The notes: a model not told the origin generated them from the letters alone. A stretch of DNA of 64,000 bases from CAVTAV01 sp963732795 (GCA_963732795.1 CAVTAV010000011.1:97023-161022), one strand, 5' to 3'. Shown: positions 9,447 to 20,329, numbered from the stretch's first letter. Translations and numbers: made by a program.

Positions 9447-11376
9447 GTGAAGAGAGTACTGATTGCATTAGCATTGTCTTGCTGCATCGTCGGCGCGGCG
9501 GCGGCAGGCGAGAACCAGCAGGTGTTCAAGTCCGATCCGCTCGCCGCGAAATTCGCGCAGACGCCGACGGTATCCGGTCTCCATCTCTCTCCTGACGGCA
9601 CAAAGATCTCGTTGATCGATTTGAGGGATTCCGACGTGTCGGCTGCGCTCGTCCTCGACATGCGCACGGGAAAGGCGTCGGCCGTGTTGGCGGGCAAGAA
9701 GGGCGCCACCGGAGTGGACTGGTGCGATTGGGCCACCAATGACCGTCTTCTGTGCGGCGCCAAGTCCGGCTTTGCATTGCCCAACATTGGGGTGATCCCC
9801 ATCAACAAGTTGATTGCCGTAAACGCAGATGGCTCCGGTCGGCAAGAGCTGGCATCGAGGGAACTGCCCGGTCATCGTGAATACCAGGATCAGATCGTCA
9901 GCTGGATCCCCGATGATCCGAGCCACATCCTTTTCGAGGTGAGCGGGGCCTGGCGGTACAAGCCCGATGCGACGGCCCTGTTGTCGGTCGATATCGAAAC
10001 GGGCCAAAGTGATGTCGCGGTCGAGCCGATAAAACATGCGACGGAATGGCTGGCCGATGGTCGCGGACGGCCGCGAGCCTACAGCGAGGTCGTTAAAGGG
10101 CGGCGGAACTGGTTTTTCCGCAACAGTGCCAATGACGAATGGCGGACTCTTCACAAACCCAAAGAGGACGACTCCGATGACGACTTCTGGCCGATGGGAT
10201 TCGCGAGCGACGAGAACGTCCTGTACTACCTCGACGATAATCAGGGCCACTTGGCTGTCTGGAGTCGGGATTCTGACATCCACGGCGCCGCCCCACGTCG
10301 TCTATGCCGAGCCCGATAGAGACATCACAAGTTATCTAACGCTCGGCAAGTCCAAACAGCTGGTCGCGGTCGGTTACCCGGCGGCTGTCATGCATCAGCA
10401 CTTTCTCGATGCCAAGCTGGCGGAACTCGACAGGGAGATGCAGAAGCTCTTTCCTGGAAAAACCGTCACGTATCTCGACCGGTCTCGCGACGAGAGATAC
10501 ACGCTCCTGGCGGTTATGAGTCCGACCACCCCTGCCGACTATTACCGACATGACCGCAAGACACATAAGCTAGAAAAGATCGGGACAAGCTATCCCGCCC
10601 TCGCTTCGACAACGATCGCGAATGTGAAGCCTATGCGGCTGTTCGCGCGCGATGGCCATTTCATTCCCGCCTTCCTGAGCCTGCCCGTGGGAAGAGTGAC
10701 CAAGAAGCTGCCCTTGGTCATTAACCCGAATGGGGGCGAGCTTCTGGGGCGGCCATTGGGTTTTGACCCCATGACGGCGTTCCTGGCGGCGAGCGGTTAC
10801 GCGGTACTGCAGATCGGGCCTTATGCTCGGACCGAGAAGAATGGCCGTGCAGGCTGGCAGCAGTTGGTGGACGACATCGCGGATGGCGCCAACTATCTCG
10901 TCGAGATCGGCGTAGCCGATCCGGCGCGCATTTGTATCGGCGGCTCCGACATCAAAGGTTATTTGGCGCTGATGAGCACGGTGAGATATCCGGGACTGTA
11001 TAAGTGCGTCTACAGCATCAATGGCACGACCGATCTGAAGGAACTCATCCAGGGCTATAAAGGCTCGACACGTCGGGAAGTCCGCAAGATCTTCGGCGGC
11101 GGGGACGACAAATCCCTCAAGACGGCATCACCGATCAGGCGCGCCACCGATATCAAAGTACCGTTGCTGATGTTCCAGTCCGGCTTCTCGCCGCGCGCAC
11201 GGAAGGCGGCGACCAAGAAGATGATCAAGGCGCTCGATCGTGCGAACGACCGCTATGACGTGGTCGAATACGATGTTGCTATCGACGCTGCGCTAACCGT
11301 TGCGCAGCGAACCGATATGTTCTCGCGGCTTCGCGAATTTCTGGACACGAACATCGGCGCGGGCGCGGCCAAATAA
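9447..11376 (+). CDS. Catalytically dead S9-peptidase paralogue (one frameshift)
   Basis: A tandem paralogue of the preceding peptidase with the same corrected length (about 642 residues), a signal peptide (MKRVLIALALSCCIVGAAAA) and colinear propeller and hydrolase domains. All catalytic positions differ. The nucleophile elbow G-W-S-Y-G-G is G-S-D-I-K-G, so the Ser position is Asp (codon 10948). The oxyanion motif H-G-G-P is N-G-G-E. G-D-H-D-L-N-V-P becomes S-G-F-S-P-R-A-R, losing the Asp. V-E-H-D becomes V-A-I-D, losing the His. An extra T near 10272 breaks the frame between W-S-R-D and L-T-S-T. GTG at 9447 is chosen because GAGGGACG precedes it and the signal peptide begins there. It may be a binding or regulatory pseudoenzyme, or a decaying copy. 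Confidence 0.75.
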
Positions 11377-11381
11377 CGGCC

Positions 11382-12957
11382 TCAATTCCCGTGAAAGATC
11401 ACCTGGGGCAGCCAGGTGGCGAGCTCGGGGACCAGGGTGAGGATGATCAGCCCGATGATCTGAAGGAAGACGAACGGGATGATGCCGCGGTAGATCTGCA
11501 TCGTGGTGACCGTGTCCGGGGCGACGCCACGGAGGTAGAACAGAGCGAATCCGAACGGCGGCGTCAGGAACGAGGTCTGGAGATTCATGGCGATCATCAC
11601 GCCGAGCCAGACCGGGTCGATGCCCATCTCCATCAGCACGGGCGCGACGATCGGCACCACGACGAAAGTGATCTCGATGAAGTCGAGGAAGAAGCCGAGA
11701 ATGAAGATCACGCCCATCACGACGATCATCGCGCCGACCTTGCCGCCCGGCAGGGACTGAAGCACTTCGCGCACCGCGTCGCCGCCGCCGAGGCCCCGGA
11801 AGACCAGGCTGAACATCGCCGCGCCGATCAGGATCAGGAACACCATCGCGGTGATCCGTGTGGTGGAGCGCATGACGTCGGTCAGGATCTTCACCCGCAT
11901 CACCGCCCAGACCGCCGAGAAGAAGCCGACCGCCACGAGCAGGGTCAGCACCACGGCGACGGCGATGCCGAGCTGGCTCCCGGTCGTCGTGTTGAGCCTG
12001 AGATCCACATTGGCGGTGAGGAAGAGAAGCGCGATCAGGGCCAGCGCGCCGACATAGATCAGCGTGCCCTTTCCGGCGCCGACCCGGAGCCCGGCCAGCA
12101 TGATCGCACCGACCGCGCCGACCGCCGAGGCCTCGGTCGGCGTCGCGAAGCCGCCGAGGATCGAGCCTAGGACCGAGATGATCAGCACGATCGGCGGGAT
12201 CAGCGCATGGGCGAGCCGCATGAACGCTTTGCCGGCGCCTTCATCGGCCCGGCCTTCTTCGGGCGGGATCGGCGGAGAGGTTTCCGGCCGGAAGATCGCC
12301 ATGCCGATCTGATAGAGAATATAGAGGCCGACAAGGCCGAGGCCCGGGAAGAGCGAGCCCGCGAACAGGTCGCCGACGGAAATCGTCTTGGGCGAGAAGA
12401 TGCCCATCTTGAGCTGGGCTTCCTGGAACGCCGACGACATCACGTCGCCGAGAAGCACCAGCACGATCGAGGGCGGGATGATCTGGCCCAGGGTCCCGGC
12501 GGCGCAGATCGAGCCGCAGGCGAGCTTCGGGTCGTAACCGCGCCTAAGCATGGTGGGGAGCGAGGAGGCCCATGGTCACGACCGTCGCGCCGACGATGCC
12601 GGTCGAGGCGGCCAGGAGCGCGCCGACGATCGAGACCGAAATGCCGAGCCCGCCCCGGAGCGAGCCGAACATCCGGCCCATGCTGTCCAAGAGCTCCTCG
12701 GCGACCTTGGATCGCTCCAGCATCACGCCCATGAAAATGAACAACGGCACCGCGATCAGCGTCTCGTTGGTCATGTTCTGGAAGGCGCGCAAGGGCAGCG
12801 CGCCGAGAAAGCCGAAGTCGAACTCGCCGAACAACGCGCCGATCAGCGCGAACAGCAGGCCGGTGCCGGCGAGGGTGAACGCGACGGGATAACCGAGCAG
12901 CAACAGGCCGCACGCGACAATGAACATGGTGAGATCGAGGCCTTGGGCGATCGTCAT
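11382..12957 (-). CDS. dctM: TRAP transporter large permease subunit (DctM family; frameshifted)
   Basis: The large membrane subunit of a tripartite ATP-independent periplasmic transporter, which imports organic acids or similar solutes using an ion gradient. It has many hydrophobic helices. Recognisable DctM blocks are P-L-F-I-F-M-G, A-S-T-G-I-V-G-A-T-V-V-T-M-G, G-T-L-G-Q-I-I-P-P-S-I-V and N-L-Q-T-S-F-L-T-P-P-F-G-F-A-L-F-Y. The frame breaks near 12550 at G-L-L-A / T-M-L-R-R-G-Y-D, by one extra C or two missing bases. The corrected protein has about 525 residues, longer than a minimal DctM because of inserted helices in the middle. The small subunit gene lies 16 bp upstream. No periplasmic binding protein gene is in the neighbourhood. 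Confidence 0.85.
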
Positions 12958-12973
12958 GACGGGGTCCCCGATC

Positions 12974-13519
12974 TCAGATGGTCGGCGTTTCTTCGCGGAT
13001 CTCCGGGCTCACGTCCTTCACGCCGGTCTTGAGCGTGTGGAAGGCATGAATCGCCATGGAGATGCCCTGCAGTCCGATCAGCAGCGTGAAGACCAACAGC
13101 TCGGTCTTGAGCAGGTAGATCGCCTGGATGCCGCTCGTCTCTCGCGAGCCTTCATGCACCGCCCAGGACTGCGCGACGAACGGCCAGGCCTTCCACCAGA
13201 ACACGATACAAACGGGCAACAGGAGGAACAGCGAGCCGAACAGATCCACGAGCGCCTTGGTCCGCGGCGAGGCCTCGCGATAGAACACGTCCACCCGCAC
13301 ATGGCCGTCATGCATCAAGGTATAGGCCGCCGCGATCATGAACACGGTCGCATGCATATAGACGATCAATTCCTGCACGAAGATCGAGCTCACGCCGTAG
13401 ACATAGCGCATAATCACGATCGCGAACTGGACGACGACCATGGCCAGCAGCAGCCAGGACACGGCGCGGCCGATCCTCTCGTTCATCCAGTCGATCGAAT
13501 GGGCGAGCTTGCTCAGCAC
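12974..13519 (-). CDS. dctQ: TRAP transporter small permease subunit (DctQ family)
   Basis: A 181-residue membrane protein with four predicted helices: about residues 20-40 (L-L-L-A-M-V-V-V-Q-F), 50-72, 95-113 (F-L-L-L-P-V-C-I-V-F-W) and 140-160. It carries the DctQ landmarks V-I-M-R-Y-V-Y, Q-E-L-I-V-Y-M-H and G-H-V-R-V-D-V-F-Y. It pairs with the large subunit encoded 16 bp downstream on the same strand; together they form the membrane part of the importer. Genes of this subgroup often carry an unlinked or distant solute-binding protein, which is not seen here. The ligand is unknown. Confidence 0.85.
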   Translation of the reverse strand: MLSKLAHSIDWMNERIGRAVSWLLLAMVVVQFAIVIMRYVYGVSSIFVQELIVYMHATVFMIAAAYTLMHDGHVRVDVFYREASPRTKALVDLFGSLFLLLPVCIVFWWKAWPFVAQSWAVHEGSRETSGIQAIYLLKTELLVFTLLIGLQGISMAIHAFHTLKTGVKDVSPEIREETPTI

Positions 13520-13666
13520 GGGCCACCGGCCGGCAGCGCGGCTCCCTCGAATTGGCGGCGTGACGTCATGATCCCCCTCAAACGGTCGATCGTTCCCCGC
13601 GGCCGCACCCCAAGATGCGGCCTCCTGTCCGATAGCGGCTCCCTCCCGTCGCCGGTGAAGGAGCGC

Positions 13667-14410
13667 CTACGGCTTCATCCTTTTCCAGCCGTCCTGGGTG
13701 AGTTGGTCCATCGGTTGGTAGATGGTCTTATAAGCCATCTTTTTGCAATCGGCGATCCAATAGCCGAGATAGACATAGGGCAGGCCGAGCCGCCGGGCAT
13801 AGTCGATATGGCTCAGCACGACGTAATTGCCAAGCCCCCGCGCCTTCTCGGCCGGATCGAAGAAGCTGTAGACCAGCGAAAGTCCGTCCGCCAGCACGTC
13901 CGTCAGGCAGGCCGCCATGAGCTTGCCCTTGTGCTCGTCGGACCCTTCGGGGGGAACCTGGCGGTATTCGATGATACGCGAATCGATCGGGCTCGATTCG
14001 ATCATCGAGGCGAAGTCGATCGCATCCATATGGGTCATGCCGCCGTCGGGATGGCGCTGGCGGAGATAGCGCTTCAGGAGCATGAACTGCTCCTCGGACG
14101 CCCAGGCCGGCGCCTCGGCCATCTCCAGGTCGCTGTTCTTCGCGATCACCCGCTTCATCGAGCGGATCGGCTCGAACTCGTTGACCCGCACCCTGACCGA
14201 AACGCAGCACTGGCAATCCTCGCAGGCCGGGCGGTAAGCGACGTTCTGGCTGCGCCGGAAGCCGATCAGGGTCAGCGCGTCGTTGAGGGCCTGGGCTTCG
14301 TCGCCCTTGAGCTCGGTGAAGACCTTGCGCTCCACACGCCCCGGCAAATAAGGGCACGGCCCGGCCGGCGTGACATAGAATCTCGGAAATCGGTTGGAGT
14401 GGAGTGTCAA
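13667..14410 (-). CDS. bpt: Aspartate/glutamate leucyltransferase (Bpt) or arginyltransferase (Ate) family
   Basis: An N-degron pathway enzyme that transfers an amino acid from aminoacyl-tRNA to proteins with acidic N-termini, marking them for ClpS-ClpAP degradation. The 247-residue product has the N-terminal cysteine cluster (C-P-Y near residue 19, then C-E-D-C-Q-C-C near 63-69) and the C-terminal blocks G-L-S-L-V-Y-S-F-F-D-P and P-Y-V-Y-L-G-Y-W-I. Length is normal for the bacterial family. Bacterial members of this family are often annotated as arginyltransferase, but characterised ones transfer leucine, so bpt is the safer name. In many Alphaproteobacteria it sits near hemB, which is 5 kb away here. 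Confidence 0.9.
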   Translation of the reverse strand: MTLHSNRFPRFYVTPAGPCPYLPGRVERKVFTELKGDEAQALNDALTLIGFRRSQNVAYRPACEDCQCCVSVRVRVNEFEPIRSMKRVIAKNSDLEMAEAPAWASEEQFMLLKRYLRQRHPDGGMTHMDAIDFASMIESSPIDSRIIEYRQVPPEGSDEHKGKLMAACLTDVLADGLSLVYSFFDPAEKARGLGNYVVLSHIDYARRLGLPYVYLGYWIADCKKMAYKTIYQPMDQLTQDGWKRMKP

Positions 14411-14516
14411 ATCGGCGACCTCAACACGTTACTCTCGGAACTCGACTAGATAATGTAACACAAATGTCGGGCTGTGCGATGAGGTTGATTACGGTTTCGC
14501 CTGAAATAGCTAATAG

Positions 14517-16363
14517 CTACAGCCCGTAATACCAGGGCGCGAACAGCGAGAAGGTCAGCCACAGGATCACCAGAAGCGGAACGCCGGCACGGATGAAGTC
14601 GCTGAACCGGTAGTGGCCCGGCCCCATGACCAGAAGATTGGTCTGGTAGCCGACCGGCGTTGCGAACGAGCAGTTCGAGGCGAAAATCACCGCATAGGCG
14701 AAAATCCTGGGATCGCAGCCGACCTTGACGGCGATGCCATAGGCGATCGGCGTGAACAGCACCGCGCAGGCGTTGTTGCTCAGCACATTGGTCATCAGCG
14801 CGACGAGCAGGAAGAAGGCCGACAGCGTCACCGCGCCCCCGTCGCCGTCGACGACCCCGACCAGGAGATCGGCGAGATAGGCCGCGCCGTGGGTCGCTTC
14901 GAGCGCCGCGCCCATGGCGAGGGCCGCGCCGACAATCATCATGATGCGCCGGTCGATGGCGCGGAATGCCTGGTGCACGTTGAGGCAGCCGGTCATGATC
15001 ATCAGGGTCACGCCGATCAGGGAGGCGATCACGATCGGCACCATGTCCGTCGCGGAGGCGGCCACCACGCCGGCAAAGATCATGAGGGCCCGGGCGGCCC
15101 GCTGCACCGCCGGCACCTCGCTCGACGAGCCCTCCACCAGAATGACGTCGCGCTCGACCCGTAACCGACCGACATCGTCGCGCTTGCCGAGGAGCAAAAG
15201 CCCGTCGCCCGCCTCGAGCCGGATCTTCTTGAAGTCGGTGCGTATCATCTTGGACCGGCGCTGCACGCCGAGAATGATGCAGCCGGTACGGGCGTGGAAC
15301 GCGATCTGGCCCACCGTGCGGCCCTCGATGCGCGAGGCCGGGGCCACGATGGCCTCGACCAGGATGCGGTCGCCGATCGGCATGACCTGGGTTTCGCCGC
15401 CGTCCTCCGGCAGCTCGCTCACGCCCTGGATGACGCCGGGATAGTTGGCGATCAGGTCGGTCAGCGCCTTGCGTGTCGCAGCGACGATGACGGCGTCGCC
15501 GGGCTGCAGGATCACGTCGTCGATCAGCGGCAGGAGCACCACGTCGCCACGCTGGATCATCTGCACCGTGACCTCGGGCAGCTTGACGAACATGCCCGCG
15601 ACCGAGAACTCGCCGACCAGCGGACCGTCCGGCTTGACGTCGATCTGGGCGATGAAATGCCGCCCGCTCGCGCCGACCAAGGTGCCTGCGAGCGAGGCGC
15701 GGTCCGGGAGCAGGTAGGGCACGATGAAGATGACATAAAGGAAGCCGACCCCGGCGAGGACGAGGGCCGGCACCGCGAAATCGAAGAAGCCGATCTGGAT
15801 GCCGCTCACCCGCTCGAACGCGCCCTCGACCAGCATGTTCGTGCTGGAGCCGATCAGGGTCGTGATGCCGCCGAGGATCGCCGCATAGCTCATCGGAATC
15901 ATGACCTTGGACGGCGACGAGTCGCATCTTGTCCACGATCACCGCCATGATCGGGATGAAGATCACGACCACCGGCGTGTGAATTCATGAAACCGCTGAC
16001 CGCGGCGGCGATCAGCAGGGTGATGGCGACCGCGAAGCGCGGGTTGGGGCCGATATGCTTCACCAGCGCGCCGATCGGGCCGTTGAGCGCGCCGGTCTGG
16101 ATCATGCCTTGGCCGATCACCAGGAGCGCGAGGACGGCGATCAGCGCGGGGTTCGCGAAGCCCACCAGCAGCGCCTGGGCGTCGAGCAGGTTCCGGCCGT
16201 CCGGTCCCGTGACCGGGAAGAAATGGAAAAAGACGAGAAGGAAGCCGATCAGGCCGATCGAGGTGAGTTCGAGCGAAAATTTCTCCGCTGCGTAACACCC
16301 GACCGCGATGAGGATGGCGATGAAGGTCACCACCATCTGGAGCGTCAGGCCATCAGGGATCAA
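14517..16363 (-). CDS. SLC13-type transporter with two RCK_C domains (two frameshifts)
   Basis: A sodium/anion (DASS) family permease of about 614 residues after correction. The N-terminal half has helices and the conserved S-P-S-K-V-M-I-P-M-S-Y-A-A-I-L-G-G block followed by T-T-L-I-G-S-S-T-N. Two cytoplasmic RCK_C/TrkA-C-type segments lie in the middle (G-D-A-V-I-V-A-A and G-D-G-L-L-L-L-G). The second helical half has S-N-N-A-C-A-V-L-F-T-P-I-A and P-V-G-Y-Q-T-N-L-L-V. Extra bases occur near 15970 (F-M-N / H-T-P-V-V-V) and 15917 (M-R-L / S-P-S-K). This architecture is found in transporters for sulfate or dicarboxylates; the substrate cannot be told. The 106 bp to the upstream bpt gene and 225 bp beyond suggest a single-gene unit. 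Confidence 0.8.
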
Positions 16364-16588
16364 ACGACCGCCTCCCCGTAGGCCGCCCGGCCGCCGTCCG
16401 AGCCGCCGCCCACGCCGACGTTCCTACACGCACGGTTACCGCCCGCATCCCGCCGAATGACCTGTCCATAACCCCCTCAAGATTAGAGGGATATGATGGA
16501 GCCTGAACGGGCCGTTGCCAAGAGGGACGGCGGCATGGGGTATGCAAAGGGGCCGTGCACCCCATACGGCAGACCGGAGGCTCGTATG

Positions 16589-17481
16589 TTACCGATAGCT
16601 CGGCGGCAGAACGGGGGCCTCACGCAGCAGCGTAATCGAGATGCGGCGGTTTGACGGGAGCGTCGGGTCTTCCGGGAACAGCGGCTCGGTGTCGGCCATG
16701 CCTTTGACTTCGGCGATGCGCGAGGCGGGGACGCCGGATTCCAGAAGCACGCGGCGGCTGGCGTTGGCGCGGTCGCTGGAGAGCTCCCAGTTGGAATAGT
16801 TCGCGCGGCCGACGAAGGGTTTCGAGTCCGTGTGGCCGGCGATCGAGATGCGGTTCGGCAGCTTCAGGATGATCTTGGCGACGAGCTGAAGGATCTGTTT
16901 GGTGCGGGGCAGGGGCTCGGCGCTGCCGGACTGGAACATCGACTTGCGGTCCTGATCGACGATCTGGATGCGCATGCCTTCGGGCGTGCGGTCGATGATC
17001 AGGTTGTCGGCGAATTGCTTGAGATTCGGCGTGTTCTGGATCGCCTGGGTCAGCTCCTTCTCGGCGTCCTTGAACATCTGCTCTTCGCGCTCGGCGATGG
17101 CCTTGTTGATCTCGTTGTCGTCGGGTTTCTGCGGCGTGGCGTTTGCGTGTTGTCGTTTGCGTTGCTGCTCGGTGCGGGCGGCGCGAGCGTGACGACGACC
17201 GAGCCCGAGGATTGCGCGCCGTTGTCCGAGGTGACGGAATTGCCGCCGAGCACGCCGTTCGCGCCGCTGGTGCTCTTGCTGGCGAAGGTCGGCGCGAAAT
17301 AGTCGGCGATGCCTTCCTTCTGCTCCTCGGTCGTGGCGCTCAACAGCCACAGCAGCAGGAAGAACGCCATCATCGCGGTCACGAAGTCGGCATAGGCGAG
17401 CTTCCAGGCGCCGCCATGGTGACCATGGTCGCCGCCCTTCTTGATCTTCTTGATGATGAGCGGGGGCTGGTTGTCGGCCAT
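16589..17481 (-). CDS. motB: Flagellar motor stator protein MotB (one frameshift)
   Basis: The stator subunit that anchors MotA to peptidoglycan. The N-terminus has the single membrane helix with the proton-carrying aspartate in A-Y-A-D-F-V-T-A-M-M-A-F-F-L-L-L-W-L (about residues 28-46). A periplasmic linker follows, then an OmpA-like domain (about 165-285) with I-S-I-A-G-H-T-D-S-K-P-F and N-W-E-L-S-S-D-R-A, the peptidoglycan-binding motifs. One base is missing in the linker near 17146 (T-Q-T-P / T-P-Q-K-P). Corrected length is 297 residues. It lies 10 bp downstream of motA. No other flagellar operon is in the window. Confidence 0.9.
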
Positions 17482-17491
17482 GGGTCAGCCG

Positions 17492-18354
17492 TCAGACCGG
17501 AAGGACCGCGTTCACCGCCTCGTCCAGCTCGTCGAAGCTCGGCCGCTCATGGGAGTAACAGCGTCTTGCGCGCGAATTCGACCGACACCGCCGGTGCGCA
17601 GCCCTGGAGATGGGCGAGGAAGCCGGCCTTCAGGCACTCGTAATATTTGCCTTCGGCATTGGCGTAATTGTCCAGGCTGCGCGAGATCGGCGTGATCAGG
17701 CCGTAGGACATCAGAATGCCGAAGAACGTGCCGACCAGCGCCGCGCCGATCAGCTCGCCGAGAACGGCGGGCGGCTCGTCGATGCTGCCCATGGTGGTGA
17801 TGACGCCCAGAACCGCCGCGACGATACCGAAAGCGGGCAAGCGCGTCGCCAAGCGTCGCGATGGCGTTGACGACGGCATGCTGCTTCCTTGTGATGGGTT
17901 TCCAGATCCTCGTTCATGAGGTCCTCGATCACATGGGGGTTTTCCGTGCCCATGGTGAGGAGCCGCATGTAGTCGCAGAGGAACGTCACCGCATGGTGGT
18001 TCTTGAGGAACAGTCGGATAGTTGGAGAAGAGCGTGCTCTCTTCCGGGTTCTCGATATGCGCCTCGATGGCCAGAAGACCCTTCGAGCGGATCAGCTTGA
18101 ACATCGAATACATCAGGGTCAGCAGCTCGAGATAGGACGTCCTTGTTGAAGGGCGTGCCCTTCATGACCCGGCCGACATGCTTGCCGGTCGCGGCGAGCA
18201 CGGGCTTGGGATTGCTGATGACGAACGCGCCGATGCCGGCGCCCAGAATGATCAGGAATTCGAACGGCTGAAACAGCACGGCGGCGCTGCCATGCGGCAA
18301 ATAGCCGCCCAGCACCGAGCCGAAGACGATCAAAAATCCGATAATGAAGAACAT
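17492..18354 (-). CDS. motA: Flagellar motor stator protein MotA (five frameshifts)
   Basis: The proton-channel subunit of the flagellar stator. Pieces in three frames assemble to a normal 285-residue MotA: M-F-F-I-I-G-F-L-I-V-F-G-S-V-L-G-G-Y at the start, the cytoplasmic domain with L-E-L-L-T-L-M-Y-S and R-S-K-G-L-L-A-I-E-A-H-I-E, then L-P-A-F-G-I-V-A-A-V-L-G-V-I-T-T-M-G in the third helix and G-A-A-L-V-G-T-F-F-G-I-L-M-S-Y-G in the fourth. Extra bases near 18140, 18015, 17885, 17845 and 17548 break it. This is the densest cluster of indels in the window together with the desaturase gene. The start at 18354 gives the family N-terminus. Confidence 0.85.
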
Positions 18355-18469
18355 ATCGTTCGTGCCGAACCGCCGCGCCGGAAACCTGTTGAAATGGCCC
18401 AAGAATCCCACTTTCGCACGGGGGGCCGCATATCCGGTTGATCTTCGCGGGACGAGGTTAAGATTGCGT

Positions 18470-19345
18470 TTAGTCTGCGGGGTCCTCGGGGGGCTCGCCA
18501 GGGGCCTCGGCCGCAGGTTCGGGCGTTTCGCCGAACCGCCAGAGAAGGAGCCGGGTCTGGCGACCGTCGCCGACCTCGACGACTGTCGTCCGGGGCGTGG
18601 TCCGGCACTTCGAAGGAATTGCTGATCAGAAGCGCGCCGGACTTCATCTCGGCCTTCGGGCCTTCTCGTAAAGCGCCGCCATCGGCGCCGGCGAGAGGAA
18701 GCAATAGGCGATGTCGTAATCCGCGAGCGAATGATCCCACAGCGATCCGAAGTCGATCCGGGCGTTCCGCCGGTTGGCGAGCCAAAGTCTCAAGCTGGCA
18801 AGGGCATAAGGCAGCGGCGCGGATTCGATACCGACGAATTCCGCCTCGGGATGGCGGCGGGAGAGCGGGCCGAGCACGCTCGCCAGGCCGCAGCCGATAT
18901 CGACGAAACGGAAGGTCTGCGCCTTCGGCAGCAGCGCATCGATGGCGTCGATGGTGCGGCGGTTGGTGAGATAGAGCGGCACGCGCTCGCCGAGGGTGTT
19001 CCAGAACACGACGGCCAGGAGCACGACGATCGCAAGATAGACCCAGGCCGGCGTGCTCGATTGATGGAGGGCGAGGCCGGCGGGCGGCAAGGCGATCTGA
19101 AGCACCAGCCACCAGCGGGCGAGCCCGATGAAATGGGAGATCAGGGCGGCGGCAACGCCCTGTACGATCAGCACGCCGAGCAGCGGCACGCCGACCCGCA
19201 TGGTGCCGCCGATCCAGATCGCCGCCGGCCAGACGATGATAAGGGCGATGATCTGGGCGGCAACCGCGAGGAAAATCGGCGGAATTCGATCGAAAAACGA
19301 GCGTCGAGCTCGGTCGGAGCGTTGGCCGCAGAAGACGCGCCGCAT
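18470..19345 (-). CDS. Membrane-anchored class I SAM-dependent methyltransferase-like protein (frameshifted)
   Basis: A protein of about 291 residues with four hydrophobic helices (about residues 25-50, 53-75, 80-98 and 104-124). A Rossmann-type domain follows with F-R-F-V-D-I-G-C-G-L-A-S-V-L-G, the glycine-rich S-adenosylmethionine motif, and F-V-G-I-E-S-A-P as the acidic end of strand 2. The substrate is unknown. A missing base near 18660 (E-K-A-R / K-A-E-M-K-S-G) and an extra base near 18595 (D-H-A-P / T-T-V-V-E-V-G) disturb the C-terminal part. The true C-terminus ends E-D-P-A-D at 18470. The N-terminus overlaps the end of hemB, which has no stop in its own frame here. Confidence 0.55.
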
Positions 19346-20329
19346 CGAGCGCGAAATAGGTCAAAATGCCGGCCGCTCCGGCGCGCTTGAAGGAAATCAG
19401 CGTCTCCATCATCACCGAATCCTTGTCGAGCCAGCCTTCCTTGGCCGCCGCCATCAGCATCGCGTATTCGCCGCTCACCTGATAGACGAAGGTCGGCATG
19501 CGGAAGGCGTCGTGCACCAGCCGAACGATGTCGAGATAGGGCAGGCCCGGCTTCACCATCACCATGTCCGCGCCCTCGGAGATGTCGAGCGCGACCTCGC
19601 GCAGCGCCTCGTCCGAGTTGGCGGGATCCATCTGATAGGTTTTCTTGTCGGAGCCGAGATTGGCCGAGGTGCCGACCGCGTCGCGGAACGGCCAATAGAA
19701 GGCCGAGGCGTATTTCGCGGCATAGGCCATGATCATGGTGTTCCGGCGGCCGGCGGCCTCCAAGCGCCTTGCGGATCGCGCCGACGCGGCCGTCCATCAT
19801 ATCGGAGGGCGCCACGATGTCGCAGCCCGCCTCGGCCTGACACAGCGCCTGCTTGACCAGGACCTCCAGCGTCTCGTCGTTCAGGATGTGCGCCATTCAG
19901 GAAGAGACCGTCATGGCCGTGGGTCGTGTAGGGATCGAGCGCGACGTCGCACATGATCCCGATCCGGGGCACTTCCGCCTTGATCGCCCGAACCGCCCGG
20001 CAGGCGAGGTTCTCCGGATTGCAGGCCTCGCGGCCGTCATCCGTCTTGAGATTGGCCGGCGTGTTGGGAAAGAGCGCGATGGCGGGAATGCCGGCCTCTG
20101 CGGCTTCGGCGGCAAGGCGCACCGCCATGTCGACGGTGTGGCGCTCGACGCCGGGCATCGACGGCACCGGCTCGCGCTTGCCTTCGCCCTCGATCAGGAA
20201 CATCGGCAGGATCAGATCCGACGGGTTCAGGTGATGCTCGGCGACCAGCCGCCGCGACCAATCGGCGGACCGGACCCGCCGCATTCGGGTGGTCGGAAAG
20301 GCCGGATGGGGACGATGGGTCTCGGACAT
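19326..20329 (-). CDS. hemB: Delta-aminolevulinic acid dehydratase / porphobilinogen synthase (frameshifted, stop not found)
   Basis: Condenses two 5-aminolevulinate molecules to porphobilinogen in tetrapyrrole synthesis. The blocks M-C-D-V-A-L-D-P-Y-T-T-H-G-H-D-G, I-V-A-P-S-D-M-M-D-G-R-V-G-A-I-R (with an active-site region Lys further on in M-A-Y-A-A-K-Y-A-S) and M-V-K-P-G-L-P-Y-L-D-I-V-R are diagnostic. Extra bases lie near 19893 (L-N-G / H-I-L-N-D) and 19762 (R-K-A-L / E-A-A-G-R-R). Conserved sequence ends about T-Y-F-A-L-D-A-A-R near 19326. No stop codon follows in this frame, which runs on over the methyltransferase gene, so the end given is approximate. hemA is 3.6 kb away on the other strand. 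Confidence 0.85.

Noticed and set aside
16353..16565. 70-codon minus-strand frame upstream of the SLC13 transporter
   Set aside because: No conserved features; composition fits random GC-rich sequence.
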